The notes under the pieces are model-generated. The model had not been told where the DNA came from. It was given only the letters and a program-made list of their open reading frames with translations, and made no database searches. Both the position numbers and the translations under genes were made by a program. Shown here piece by piece: positions 53,378 through 61,661 of a stretch of 64,000 nt of DNA; the stretch's first letter is position 1; every line of letters starts with the position of its first letter. Location of the stretch: contig NZ_CADIJQ010000001.1 in the NCBI RefSeq assembly GCF_902859595.1, positions 868,001 to 932,000 on the forward strand, read 5' to 3'. Source of the DNA: Achromobacter kerstersii (lineage in GTDB: Bacteria; Pseudomonadota; Gammaproteobacteria; Burkholderiales; Burkholderiaceae_B).

Positions 53378-55444
53378 ATGTATCTAAAGAGACTGACAGC
53401 GAAGAACTTTCGTTCGTTTGATCACGTTGAGATTCCGCTCTACGAAGATCTGACGGTCTTCGTGGGTGAGAACAACGGGGGCAAGAGCAACGCAATCGAC
53501 GCGATCCGCTTGTTGACCCTGCCGTTAAGTGGCCGGCGGGAACTGTATTGCGAAGCTACTGACGTTCGGTTCGGCAGTGCGCTCCCTCACTTCGAGCTCG
53601 AGGCACATTTCGCTGACCTCAATCCCGGCCAGGGTGGACGACTCCTTAGCGCGGTTACCGATGACTCCATGACAGCATGCACATTCGGCTTGCAGTATGT
53701 CGCATCGAGCGGTCGCCAACCGGTTCGACCACGGCTTTGGTCCGGGCCCCACAAAGAGGCACCTGAGCCTGGCGCCCATGATGCAATTCGGCATGTTTAC
53801 TTGCCCCCGCTACGTGATGCGAAACGAGCTCTCGCTTCCGGGAATCCGACCAGAATTCATGGGCTTCTTAACCATTTCCTAAGTGGCCAGAGGGCAGAAG
53901 AGGTAACTGCCGAGCTTCGCCGCACGAATTCCTCACCGATCCTGAACCGGGTGGGACGCGCCGTAGACGGCAATCTGGAGGCGCTCACAGCCGGAGTTCG
54001 AAGGCAGGGTAGCTCATTGGGATTTGCGAGTGACGAAAATCTAATCGACATCGCTCGAGATCTCCGATTCAAGCTGGCAGACCACGGGCTCGACCCGGAA
54101 GATCTCCGATATTCGGGGCACGGATACGCCAATCTCCTGTTCATGGCGACGATTGCAATTGAATTGGAACGGTCGAACGATGTCGACCTTACCGTTTTCT
54201 TGGTCGAAGAGCCGGAGGCTCATCTGCACCCACAGCTGCAGGCTGCGGTTCTCGGATTTCTGGAGGATCAAGCTGAGAAGTCTAAGTCCCGAGCCGTTGA
54301 GGCCGATGCGCCAGCGGGTCGCGTGCAGGTGATAGTCGCGACCCATTCGCCCAATCTGTCGGCATGGGTCGAAAGTAAGAAGATAGTCGTGTTCCGCTCT
54401 GCGCTGGCGCCTGACCATATAGGTGGTGCAGCACCCGCCCAAGAAACTGGGGGGGTTCTCTCTGACGCTAAGTCTGGTGTGCCCGCCGCATCGTTAGCGT
54501 TAGATATGCGCGAGGAGTCGATGGGGCATGGAGCCCTGTACTCCATGGTTCAGCCCTTGCGTTCGGCCCTTCCGGATGAGTTAAGAAGCGCCGCTAGCGC
54601 GCTGCCGGTGGCTACGGTATCCCTACACTCGCGTCAGCAATGGGAGGCCAGCTCTGCTGTTGCGCTGCACGATGCAATGGCCAGCGCTCCTAACATGACC
54701 GTGGACAGCGCCGCGGCATCATCGCCTTCGCGACGCCGTGCGACCCGTTGTGTTCCGCTTGGAGAACTCGCACTTGATTGCGTCTCGCGCAGAAAGATCG
54801 ACCGGTACCTGGATGTCACCAAGTCGGCATTACTCTTCGGCGGGCGTGTGGCCTTAGTTGAGGGTATTGCCGAAGCGCTTCTACTCCCGGTAATTGCCAA
54901 GAACTTTGTGTTGAAGGGCCAAGTTGAAAAACTTCGGCTCTTCCGGTCTGCCATCTTTGTTCCAATTGATGGCGTGGATTTCATGCCTTACGTTCAACTA
55001 CTGCTTGCCCATCACAAGGGCGTTCGAGTAGCCGATCGAGTGGTTGCGATCACGGATGGCGACGGATGGGGCCTTGCCGCTGGCCAGCGTAGCCCGGGAG
55101 AAATCAGGAAGGTTGAGTTGAGCAGGTTCGCTGCAAAGCAAGGCGCTGCTGACCTCTTGCATGTGTCTGTGAATGACTTCTCATTGGAGTCGGAACTCGC
55201 ACTCGCGGGCAATGAGGCGCTTTTGCGGAATGCTTATCTGGACGCGCATCCGAGGTCGGAGGCAAATTGGACGGCAGCCTTAGCGAGTACCGGTCGTGAG
55301 GCCCAAGCGCGCGCGATTCAAGGCCTATTCGGGAACACTGCCAAAGGTGACTTTGCGCAGATATTGGCCGAGTCTCTTAGGAAGTCCGAGGATTTCCAGG
55401 TGCCTGCCTACCTGCAGGTTGCTATTGAGGCGCTGGTCCAATGA
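53378..55444 (+). CDS. gajA: Gabija defence protein GajA (OLD-family ATPase-TOPRIM endonuclease)
   Basis: 688 residues. The SMC-like ATPase has Walker A GENNGGKS at 30-37, Walker B VFLVEEPEAHLHPQLQ and the H-loop VIVATHSPNLSAWV. The C-terminal TOPRIM domain has GRVALVEGIAEALLLPV with the Glu and VVAITDGDGWG with the DxD acids. This is a class 2 OLD protein. In Gabija, GajA forms a tetrameric nicking endonuclease activated when phage depletes nucleotides. It is about 100 residues longer than usual, through an Ala/Ser-rich insert at roughly 342-467 between ATPase and TOPRIM. The coupled GajB gene supports the call. Confidence 0.92.
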   Translation: MYLKRLTAKNFRSFDHVEIPLYEDLTVFVGENNGGKSNAIDAIRLLTLPLSGRRELYCEATDVRFGSALPHFELEAHFADLNPGQGGRLLSAVTDDSMTACTFGLQYVASSGRQPVRPRLWSGPHKEAPEPGAHDAIRHVYLPPLRDAKRALASGNPTRIHGLLNHFLSGQRAEEVTAELRRTNSSPILNRVGRAVDGNLEALTAGVRRQGSSLGFASDENLIDIARDLRFKLADHGLDPEDLRYSGHGYANLLFMATIAIELERSNDVDLTVFLVEEPEAHLHPQLQAAVLGFLEDQAEKSKSRAVEADAPAGRVQVIVATHSPNLSAWVESKKIVVFRSALAPDHIGGAAPAQETGGVLSDAKSGVPAASLALDMREESMGHGALYSMVQPLRSALPDELRSAASALPVATVSLHSRQQWEASSAVALHDAMASAPNMTVDSAAASSPSRRRATRCVPLGELALDCVSRRKIDRYLDVTKSALLFGGRVALVEGIAEALLLPVIAKNFVLKGQVEKLRLFRSAIFVPIDGVDFMPYVQLLLAHHKGVRVADRVVAITDGDGWGLAAGQRSPGEIRKVELSRFAAKQGAADLLHVSVNDFSLESELALAGNEALLRNAYLDAHPRSEANWTAALASTGREAQARAIQGLFGNTAKGDFAQILAESLRKSEDFQVPAYLQVAIEALVQ

Positions 55445-57174
55445 GGACGGCATTCAATCCGACAGAGGAGCAGGCGCGGTTCATTACCTTCGATGGCTCA
55501 GCCTTCGTCACAGCGTGCCCCGGCGCGGGCAAGACTCGCGTGTTGATCGAAAGAGCACGCTGTTTGAACGCGATGCCGGGTTGGAAGCGCGGCATCGCGT
55601 TTCTGTCGTTCACGGAGGTGGCAGTATCTGAGCTGGAGATGCGCTTGCGCAAGGAGGGGCTCATGCCATCCCCGACAATGCCACACTTCATTGGGACCTT
55701 CGACAGCTTTCTGTGGCGCATTCTAGTGGCCCCTTTTGGTATCCCTGGCTCTTCAGCCCGACCGCGACTGATCCCTGACCTGGAGTCTCGAGAAGTGGTG
55801 CCATTCCCCAGGGCGAGGCCAATTCCCTTGACATGCTTCGATCGGCTGACCGGAGATCCAATTCCCGAAGCGCTAGCCGAACTGAAAATTGACACTGTGT
55901 CGAAAGCGTACATTACCGCAGCAAAGCAAATGCGGTCGCGCTTCGCAGCGCGCGGTGAACTTGATCATCGGGATGCACGCGCGGTAGCGCTTGGACGACT
56001 CAAGGCACTGAAGGTTGACTCGCCCCTGGCCAAGGCCTTGGTTGCTCGGTTCGGCGAGATCATCGTCGACGAAGCTCAGGACTGCAATCCGGACGACCTG
56101 CGAATCATTCAGTGGTTTCGCGATGCCAGTATCCCTGTGAAGGTCATCTGCGACCCGAATCAGTCAATATATGGCTTTAGAGGCGGAGTCTCCAACGAAC
56201 TGGAGACCTTCGCAAAGACTTTCCCGGAAGATCGCCGCCTCTGTCTAACGGGCAACTTTCGATCGAGTGCAAACATTGTCAGAGCAGTATCACGCCTGAA
56301 GAGGCCCGAAGCTGCTTGGCCTGTTGATGAAGCGCTTGGCATCCATCGTACCGAGCCTTCGCCGGTGTACTTGCTCGCCTATAAGGGGACGAGCGTCCCC
56401 TCAAGCATAGGAGATTACTTTAAGCAGTTGACCCTCGAAATCGACGTGGCGGCGCAACACTGTCCGGTGATCGCCTCGACGCGTTTAAGCGCATTTCGTG
56501 CTCTAGGACTACCGGTCGAAAGCACCTCGGGACATCTCGTATGCAGGTTGGCTGCCGCGGTAGGAGGGCTGCATTCGCTGTCTGAATTTAGCGAGCGAAA
56601 GTACGCGCTTGAAGAGTTGCACCGCGTAGTCCTCACGGTAGGAGGGAAGCTGAAACAAAAGACCTATCGCCAGTACCTGGATACTGTCGACGACAAGCAT
56701 CAAACTTGGCGCTCCGAAATGCTCGTGCTTCCGAAGCAATTGCGCTACGTCCCAGAACAGCACCGAGACGCGGACGGCTGGTTGGAGCAAGCAAGAAACG
56801 CCCTCAGCGCCAAGCTGCCTTCCGGCGAAGATAAGTCAATAAAGCAGGTTTTGAAGCGCAATGACCTATTGGCACAAGCGCTGCTGCCACGCCCGACACA
56901 TCGCCACTCTCCACGAACGATTCATAGCGTCAAGGGTGCAGAATTTCCGGCGGTATGCGTGGTCCTTTCAACGAAGATGGCCAAAGGCGCGATCGAATAT
57001 CTGGAAACGGGTGCGAATTCCGAGATGGCGGAAGAGCTTCGAAAAATCTACGTCGGTGCATCACGCGCGCAGCGTTTGCTAGCGATCGCTGTGCCGCACA
57101 CTCAAGTCAAGAAGCTTGCCTATCTGTTGACTTTTCCATCCAACGCAGATGGGGTGAAGGTAGTCCACCTTTGA
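55441..57174 (+). CDS. gajB: Gabija defence protein GajB (UvrD/PcrA-like helicase)
   Basis: 577-residue superfamily 1 helicase. The Q motif (Q11) and Walker A CPGAGKTR (26-33) lead, followed by IIVDEAQDCNPDDL (motif II), VICDPNQSIYGFRGG (III), LTGNFRSSANIV (IV), TIHSVKGAEFPAVCVVL (V) and KIYVGASRAQRLLAI (VI). All helicase motifs are intact. The ATG overlaps the gajA stop (ATGA). GajB is thought to sense DNA ends or unwind DNA for GajA. Confidence 0.93.
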   Translation: MRTAFNPTEEQARFITFDGSAFVTACPGAGKTRVLIERARCLNAMPGWKRGIAFLSFTEVAVSELEMRLRKEGLMPSPTMPHFIGTFDSFLWRILVAPFGIPGSSARPRLIPDLESREVVPFPRARPIPLTCFDRLTGDPIPEALAELKIDTVSKAYITAAKQMRSRFAARGELDHRDARAVALGRLKALKVDSPLAKALVARFGEIIVDEAQDCNPDDLRIIQWFRDASIPVKVICDPNQSIYGFRGGVSNELETFAKTFPEDRRLCLTGNFRSSANIVRAVSRLKRPEAAWPVDEALGIHRTEPSPVYLLAYKGTSVPSSIGDYFKQLTLEIDVAAQHCPVIASTRLSAFRALGLPVESTSGHLVCRLAAAVGGLHSLSEFSERKYALEELHRVVLTVGGKLKQKTYRQYLDTVDDKHQTWRSEMLVLPKQLRYVPEQHRDADGWLEQARNALSAKLPSGEDKSIKQVLKRNDLLAQALLPRPTHRHSPRTIHSVKGAEFPAVCVVLSTKMAKGAIEYLETGANSEMAEELRKIYVGASRAQRLLAIAVPHTQVKKLAYLLTFPSNADGVKVVHL

Positions 57175-57319
57175 CGGAACTCCAGCTCTCCACGCAAGAA
57201 AATTTCGGAGCCATCTTCCTGGCCACTTCGATCGCGACACCAGGTCGAAAATGCCCGGCAGGTCGAAGCCAACGCGCTTCAAAGCCTCTTGATCAAAACT
57301 ACATGTTGGAGATGCCCAC

Positions 57320-58207
57320 ATGAAATTCTCTGTGAAGATTGATCCCGACGTTGATGGCTATACCGGACGCGAGTGTCCTGTATGCGAGAAATACTTCAAA
57401 ATCAAGTTCGGCACTGGCCTTCCGGGTGATCCTGACTGCCATTGCCCCTACTGCAACCACTCCGGTCCGCAGAACGAATTCTGGACCAAGCGGCAGATCG
57501 AGTTCGCGCAGTCGGACGCTATGAATCAGCTGTCCGGGCAGTTCCTGAAGGGGCTAAAAAAACTTGAGCGTCGGCCTGATCCGCGCGCCCTAGTTTCAAT
57601 TGGAATCTCGGTCAAGGGCAGGCCGACACCGATCGTGTACTACAAGGAGGACGATCTGGAAGAGCGGGTGACCTGCAGTGCCTGCACAATGGAGTACACG
57701 ATCTATGGAGCGTTCGGGTTCTGTCCCGATTGCGGGACCCACAATTCTCTGCAAATCGCCAATGCCAACTTTGACTTAGTGCTAAAGGTGCTCGACCTAG
57801 CTCAATCCGCCCCGGCGGATCTAGCTGCCACGCTGATTAACAACGCTCTGGAAGATGCTGTTTCCTGCTTCGACGGTTTCGGCCGCGAACATTGCGCTCC
57901 GAAGCCCTTCAAAATTTCGTTTCAAAGTATCGACGCCGCTAAGGATAGGCTGCTTCGCGAAACTGGCTTTGACCTGAGCGCCTCGCTCGACGCGGCAGCC
58001 TGGATTTTTGTCAGCACGCAATTCCAAAAGCGCCATTTGCTCGCGCACAAGCTCGGCATCATTGATGCCGAGTACATCGGCAAGACTGGCTCCCCCCCGT
58101 CTCTGCTAGGCCGAAAGGTAACGATCACGGACGCCGAGGTCCGCACCCTAATAGGGCACCTGCGGATCTTGGCCGGTGCGCTAGTGCAGAGTTTGCCAAG
58201 AGCGTGA
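57320..58207 (+). CDS. Zinc-ribbon protein with HEPN-like R-x4-H motif, third gene of the Gabija locus
   Basis: 295 residues, unrecognised as a named family. Two zinc ribbons: C19-x2-C22 with C42-P-Y-C45, and CSAC with CPDC near residues 120-140. The C-terminal third is helical and has FQKRHLLAHKLGIID, where R238-x4-H243 fits the R-x4-6-H catalytic motif of HEPN ribonucleases. It is 145 bases downstream of gajB in the same direction. A nucleic-acid-sensing toxin or Gabija accessory protein is the inference; a non-catalytic zinc protein is the alternative. Confidence 0.6.
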   Translation: MKFSVKIDPDVDGYTGRECPVCEKYFKIKFGTGLPGDPDCHCPYCNHSGPQNEFWTKRQIEFAQSDAMNQLSGQFLKGLKKLERRPDPRALVSIGISVKGRPTPIVYYKEDDLEERVTCSACTMEYTIYGAFGFCPDCGTHNSLQIANANFDLVLKVLDLAQSAPADLAATLINNALEDAVSCFDGFGREHCAPKPFKISFQSIDAAKDRLLRETGFDLSASLDAAAWIFVSTQFQKRHLLAHKLGIIDAEYIGKTGSPPSLLGRKVTITDAEVRTLIGHLRILAGALVQSLPRA

Positions 58208-58249
58208 CTGGTAGGACATAGCGGCGCTGCGAGGGGGGCCTACCTGCCC

Positions 58250-58495
58250 CTATAGACCCGCAAAAACCATGAGATCGCTTGGCTTACAGTCCAACGCGGC
58301 GCAAATTCGAATCAGATTGAGGAGCGTAAGATTTCTTTCGCCACGCTCGATACGCCCCATGTGGCTGCGGTCAATTCCTGATCGGAACGAAAGACCTTCC
58401 TGCGAAAGCTCAAGATGTTTCCTGCGGGCACGGATGGCCGTCCCGATAGCTGCTAGGTGTTGATCGTCGTCCGTTTTTGCCGAAGTTCTTTGCAT
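58250..58495 (-). CDS. XRE-family HTH regulator (HipB-like)
   Basis: About 81 residues from ATG 58495; a GTG at 58531 is the alternative. IGTAIRARRKHLELSQEGLS, SGIDRSHMGRIERGERNLTL and LIRICAALDCKPSDLM give a complete HTH_3 domain. It is divergent from the HipA-type kinase operon, so it is a candidate antitoxin/repressor even though classic hipB and hipA are co-directional. Confidence 0.88.
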   Translation of the reverse strand: MQRTSAKTDDDQHLAAIGTAIRARRKHLELSQEGLSFRSGIDRSHMGRIERGERNLTLLNLIRICAALDCKPSDLMVFAGL

Positions 58496-58547
58496 CCGTG
58501 GATCGTGTCGATTCACGGTAATTAGGGCCACGGCATTTACGACCCAA

Positions 58548-59030
58548 TTGGACTATCATGTTCATTTTGGTCCTCCGATCTTCACCATGTTTGTTACTGA
58601 CGATTCATGGACGCACCCACGTGGAGTACCGTCGACCCGCCAAGGAAGGCGGAATCGCTGGATTTTGATGTGCCCACACGTGGCGCTGTTCGTCCTTCGC
58701 CGCGTGAAATGGGGCGTATTGCGCGTGGATCTGCCTTCAGGAATTGTCAGAGGCGGTGCTCGCCTGTATGAAGTAACGCGAGAGCTCGGGGAAAAGCCCT
58801 CGGAAGTGCGCATGCTATGGGAAGGCAAGGTCACTGAAGTTGCTGAACTGTACATCCAACGGCCTGAGGGAAAGCCTCGACCGACTCGATATGGCTACTG
58901 TGATAGCCAGGGCGCGATGAAGCCGATACCGCCGGATGTCGAAACCTTTGCGCCCGATGATTACGTTGACGCAACGTGTTGCGGCGTATTTGTGTCAGCG
59001 ACCAAAATCAAGCTCCGTTCTTGGTGGTGA
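58548..59030 (+). CDS. Hypothetical protein, first gene of the HipA operon
   Basis: Up to 160 residues; start uncertain, with ATG 58587 also possible. The C-terminal 90 residues look like a real folded protein (ARLYEVTRELGEKPSEVRML, EVAELYIQRPEGKPRPTRYG). The first 50 residues are less convincing: another frame from ATG 58607 reads more naturally there (WSTVDPPRKAESLDFDV), so a frameshift near 58745 cannot be excluded. It is 4 bases before the next gene. No family recognised. Confidence 0.5.
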   Translation: MDYHVHFGPPIFTMFVTDDSWTHPRGVPSTRQGRRNRWILMCPHVALFVLRRVKWGVLRVDLPSGIVRGGARLYEVTRELGEKPSEVRMLWEGKVTEVAELYIQRPEGKPRPTRYGYCDSQGAMKPIPPDVETFAPDDYVDATCCGVFVSATKIKLRSWW

Positions 59031-59034
59031 ACTG

Positions 59035-59436
59035 ATGGACGAAGACCTTCAAAAGCTTGAAATGCTGTGCGCGCGCCATGCAAGCTTCAGACCTCATCCG
59101 CTGTCGATTACCTGCGGCCCCGGATGGTTCCCGCTGATTGATGCTGCGCTGCAAGAGTTAGATAGGCTCCAAAAGTTGGCGCCACATCTCAAGTTCACCT
59201 TTTTACAAGCAACAGAGAAGTTTGGCGCCCTTCGCCTTTACATCGGCGTCCCTAACGGTACGCGGGCGGACGTAGAAGTTGTTGGGGCCTTGATTAGCCA
59301 GACCGAGCAACGCTCGAGAACAGTATGTGAGCGATGTGGAGCGGCAGCGGCTGTAAGGGAACGGGCAGGGTGGTTGAGCGCGAGGTGCACTACGTGTTTC
59401 GAGAACAGCATTCATAACCCTTCAGACGAACAATGA
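59035..59436 (+). CDS. Hypothetical protein with C-terminal zinc ribbon
   Basis: 133 residues. FRPHPLSITCGPGWFPLIDA and LKFTFLQATEKFGALRLYIG are distinctive. The C terminus holds VCERCGAAAAVRERAGWLSA followed by RCTTC, a C-x2-C pair of pairs. The stop overlaps the HipA-like ATG (ATGA), so it is coupled to it. The function is unknown; a regulatory or antitoxin partner of the kinase is possible. Confidence 0.68.
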   Translation: MDEDLQKLEMLCARHASFRPHPLSITCGPGWFPLIDAALQELDRLQKLAPHLKFTFLQATEKFGALRLYIGVPNGTRADVEVVGALISQTEQRSRTVCERCGAAAAVRERAGWLSARCTTCFENSIHNPSDEQ

Positions 59437-60704
59437 GTTGTAAGCTCGAGATCCGCCACCGGACGGTCACTGTCGGGAGTATGGTCTATGCGCTTGGCGA
59501 AAGCGCGTACATTGGCGAGATCGATGCTCCCACCACTTGGGCTCCGGCCATGCTCGCAGCGCAGTACGCGCGCTCGACAAGGGGTGGGGCGCCGCCGCCA
59601 TTTCTTGAAGTTTCCTTGCCTGAAGGCCACATGAGGCGTGCGATGCTTGCGCGTTTGGCGGGGAGGGTAGAGCCCGACGATTTCGCATTGCTGCGCGCTG
59701 TCGGTAGCAACATGATCGGCCTCATCCAGGTCGCCGACTCCAGCGCAATTGCTCTGCCATCGAGCGCCGGCTTGAGGCTGGGCGTCACTGAGGCGCTTCA
59801 AATGGAGGAGGGGAGCCTCATCGATTTGGTTTTCGACTCAGGAAAGGCGTGGCCAGGGATCTCCGGCGGTTTCATGAAGCTCTTCGTGACCAGCCCTGCA
59901 GCGGCCCCTTTGGAACGCGATCGTCATTGGATCGTCAAGCTAGCGGATGGTGACCGTCCCGGGCTGTGTGCTATCGAGTACTTTGGGATGTGCGCGGCAA
60001 GGTCAATGGGACTAGAGGTTCCTGAGACGATCATCTCAGATGATTACTCGCGCTACATGGTCGAGCGGTTCGACCTGGACGCCAGAGGCGAGCAACTTGG
60101 GTTCGCCGATCTGTGTGCAATCAGCGGCTCGCCCGCAGCTGACAAGTACGCCAGTTCGGCCGAACGAATCGTCGGGATGCTTGAAGCAGCTTGTGATTCG
60201 TCGACAGTAGCCTGCAGCCTGGATGGGTTCTTTGCTCAGTACCTGCTGGCCGGCGTCATCCGGAACGGTGACGCACATCTCAAGAATTTTGGCTTGTTGT
60301 ACGGACAGACTTGTCCAGCAACGCTTTCGCCTGTCTATGACATGCTTAGCATGGCGGTTTACGCACCAAAACGTAATGACGGGGATGCCGATGATGGGAT
60401 GGCTTTGACTCTCAATGGAAGCCGTCGGTGGCCTGCGCCAGCCATGCTGAGCGGCCTGGCTCGACGCTGCAAAGTGTCGCATGAACGCGAAGCCTTTTGG
60501 GTTGACCGCTTGGTGACAGCACTCGTAGACGCCGCCAGAGAAATGACCAAAGATAGGCGTCTGGCAGACGTCGACACAAAAACGAAGGCGGCTATTGCCA
60601 GGATGTTGGAGCTTTGGTCCATCGGATTGAGGCCGTACGACTCAGCAGCAGCCGAGTTCGTGCGACAGCTTTCGCGGGGAGTCACAGGTCCTTCAGGCCT
60701 GTGA
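59433..60704 (+). CDS. HipA-family serine/threonine kinase toxin
   Basis: 423 residues. The HipA N-terminal subdomain runs through ARSTRGGAPPPFLEVSLPEG and LRAVGSNMIGLIQV. The kinase fold has the glycine-rich loop region GISGGFMKLFV, KLADGD, the catalytic RNGDAHLKNFGLLY near residues 277-290 and the metal-binding YDML. These are HipA hallmarks; HipA phosphorylates aminoacyl-tRNA synthetases and induces dormancy. The start overlaps the preceding zinc-ribbon gene. The full-length form, unlike split HipBST systems, suggests a HipBA-like module with two extra genes. Confidence 0.88.
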   Translation: MSCKLEIRHRTVTVGSMVYALGESAYIGEIDAPTTWAPAMLAAQYARSTRGGAPPPFLEVSLPEGHMRRAMLARLAGRVEPDDFALLRAVGSNMIGLIQVADSSAIALPSSAGLRLGVTEALQMEEGSLIDLVFDSGKAWPGISGGFMKLFVTSPAAAPLERDRHWIVKLADGDRPGLCAIEYFGMCAARSMGLEVPETIISDDYSRYMVERFDLDARGEQLGFADLCAISGSPAADKYASSAERIVGMLEAACDSSTVACSLDGFFAQYLLAGVIRNGDAHLKNFGLLYGQTCPATLSPVYDMLSMAVYAPKRNDGDADDGMALTLNGSRRWPAPAMLSGLARRCKVSHEREAFWVDRLVTALVDAAREMTKDRRLADVDTKTKAAIARMLELWSIGLRPYDSAAAEFVRQLSRGVTGPSGL

Positions 60705-60705
60705 C
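60681..60705 (+). terminator. Hairpin overlapping the HipA stop codon
   Basis: GTCACAGG and CCTGTGAC pair over 8 bp with a 9-base loop. The stop TGA (60702-60704) lies inside the right arm. No T-run follows, so it may affect mRNA stability rather than terminate. Confidence 0.6.
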
Positions 60706-60789
60706 TGGAGGGCCACCGAGCGCCGGCACGAGCTTCAAAGACCAGACTTGTGGCTTGTGAAGGGCGTCCACCGCGAATGTCCCATCCTT

Positions 60790-60839
60790 CAACTACCAAC
60801 TTCATGGCCTTTTTTGCGCGGCCATGAAGTTGGTAGTTG
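60790..60839. repeat. Perfect 20-bp inverted repeat with T-rich loop
   Basis: CAACTACCAACTTCATGGCC at 60790-60809 is exactly complemented by 60820-60839, separated by TTTTTTGCGC. The arms match at all 20 positions. On the plus strand this would be a very stable hairpin downstream of hipA; the T-run is in the loop, not after the stem, so it is not a standard terminator. Confidence 0.92.
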
Positions 60840-61030
60840 GCCTAGATTCTGAAAGTTTTCCCGGTCTATTAGTGCTTCTGAAGTCTTCAAGATCAACAGC
60901 ATGGCCGCCGACTCGTGGCTAACGGGGCAACTGAGGACCAGCTCACTCGGGTAACGAGCAAACGCCTGCCCGTCGATGGGTGTTCGACGGGAATTTCACA
61001 TCCCTCGAATGGCCATACTTTTTCCGCCAT

Positions 61031-61103
61031 CTTTACGTCCATCTGGCACTTTTAGGACAATCTTTTTGTCCATTTTCATTCATTGCATGAACTTTACGTC
61101 CAT
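61031..61103. repeat. Three GTCCAT repeats at about 30-bp spacing
   Basis: CTTTACGTCCAT occurs identically at 61031-61042 and 61092-61103, with a degenerate copy (TCTTTTTGTCCAT) at 61061-61073 midway. The even spacing of about 30 bases, or three helical turns, suggests protein binding sites such as transposase end repeats or iterons. Confidence 0.75.
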
Positions 61104-61106
61104 TTT

Positions 61107-61198
61107 GGTGGACGCAATGTTTGCTTCTTAAGTAGGCGGGCATTTTCTTCTAGCAAAAAGGCCGCCTTTTGTTGATTTGGGAAAAGATTGCGTCCACC
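61107..61198. repeat. 12-bp inverted repeat
   Basis: GGTGGACGCAAT at 61107-61118 and ATTGCGTCCACC at 61187-61198 are exact complements 68 bases apart. The left arm begins 4 bases after the last GTCCAT repeat, and the GTCC core is shared, so the two repeat sets may bind one protein. Confidence 0.8.
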
Positions 61199-61260
61199 GA
61201 CTTCGCTGGCGGCTTAGGTTCGGGATCAGGAATGGCCGGTACCCCGCTAGCTTTAGACGT

Positions 61261-61288
61261 AATGCGCATAATGTGTATTATGTAAAGT
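61261..61288. other. dif-like XerC/XerD recombination site
   Basis: The 28 bases have the dif layout: left arm AATGCGCATAA, central TGTGTA, right arm TTATGTAAAGT. From memory of the E. coli dif site, 23 of 28 positions agree, including all of GCGCATAA, TGT and TTATGT. dif resolves chromosome dimers at the replication terminus and is used by Xer-dependent integrative elements. Which role applies here cannot be told from the window. Confidence 0.75.
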
Positions 61289-61323
61289 ACTAGCTATGGG
61301 TGAAGCCCTACTTATCGACCCAT

Positions 61324-61590
61324 TCAGGCTCGTCGCACGAACCAAAACCACGCAGCCAGGCCCGCGCTCACCCACACTGCCACGATCAGCACGGCTCCCA
61401 TCCTGCTGCGCGGCTTTGAGGCTGCCGACTCCATCCAGGCCTCTGCCTGGCGTCTGCAATCGGCAAGCACGTCCGGCGGCAAGCGTTTGATGGCCAGGTA
61501 GATCAAGCCTGGCAGCAACAGTACGTCATCGACATACCCCAACACCGGAATGAAGTCCGGGAGCAGATCGAATGCGCAGCGCGTTTGCGC
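61324..61590 (-). pseudogene. DUF1232 (YkvA-like) membrane protein, 5'-truncated
   Basis: The C-terminal part of a YkvA-like protein reads DLLPDFIPVLGYVDDVLLLP and GLIYLAIKRLPPDVLADCRR, ending with a helix (AVLIVAVWVSAGLAAWFWF). Upstream of about 61590 the frame meets a stop (TGA) and the expected N-terminal 30 or so residues are absent. The break coincides with the start of the arsenic operon, so that operon's arrival probably cut the gene. Confidence 0.75.
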
Positions 61591-61661
61591 TGCTCAATGT
61601 TGAAAATTCAAAGCGACAGCGGACGTCCATCTTCCCGATCACAGACTTGTACTGTTCTATA

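Larger units (their letters stand above)
60705..61323. other. Gene-free right flank of the defence island
   Basis: Over 600 bases with no supportable gene, but unusually rich in structure: a 20-bp perfect palindrome, spaced direct repeats, a 12-bp inverted repeat and a dif-like site, each listed separately. Composition is more AT-rich around 61010-61180. Confidence 0.6.

Noticed and set aside
56955-57323. Plus-strand frame overlapping the end of gajB
   Set aside because: It overlaps helicase motif VI in another frame and has no motif of its own.
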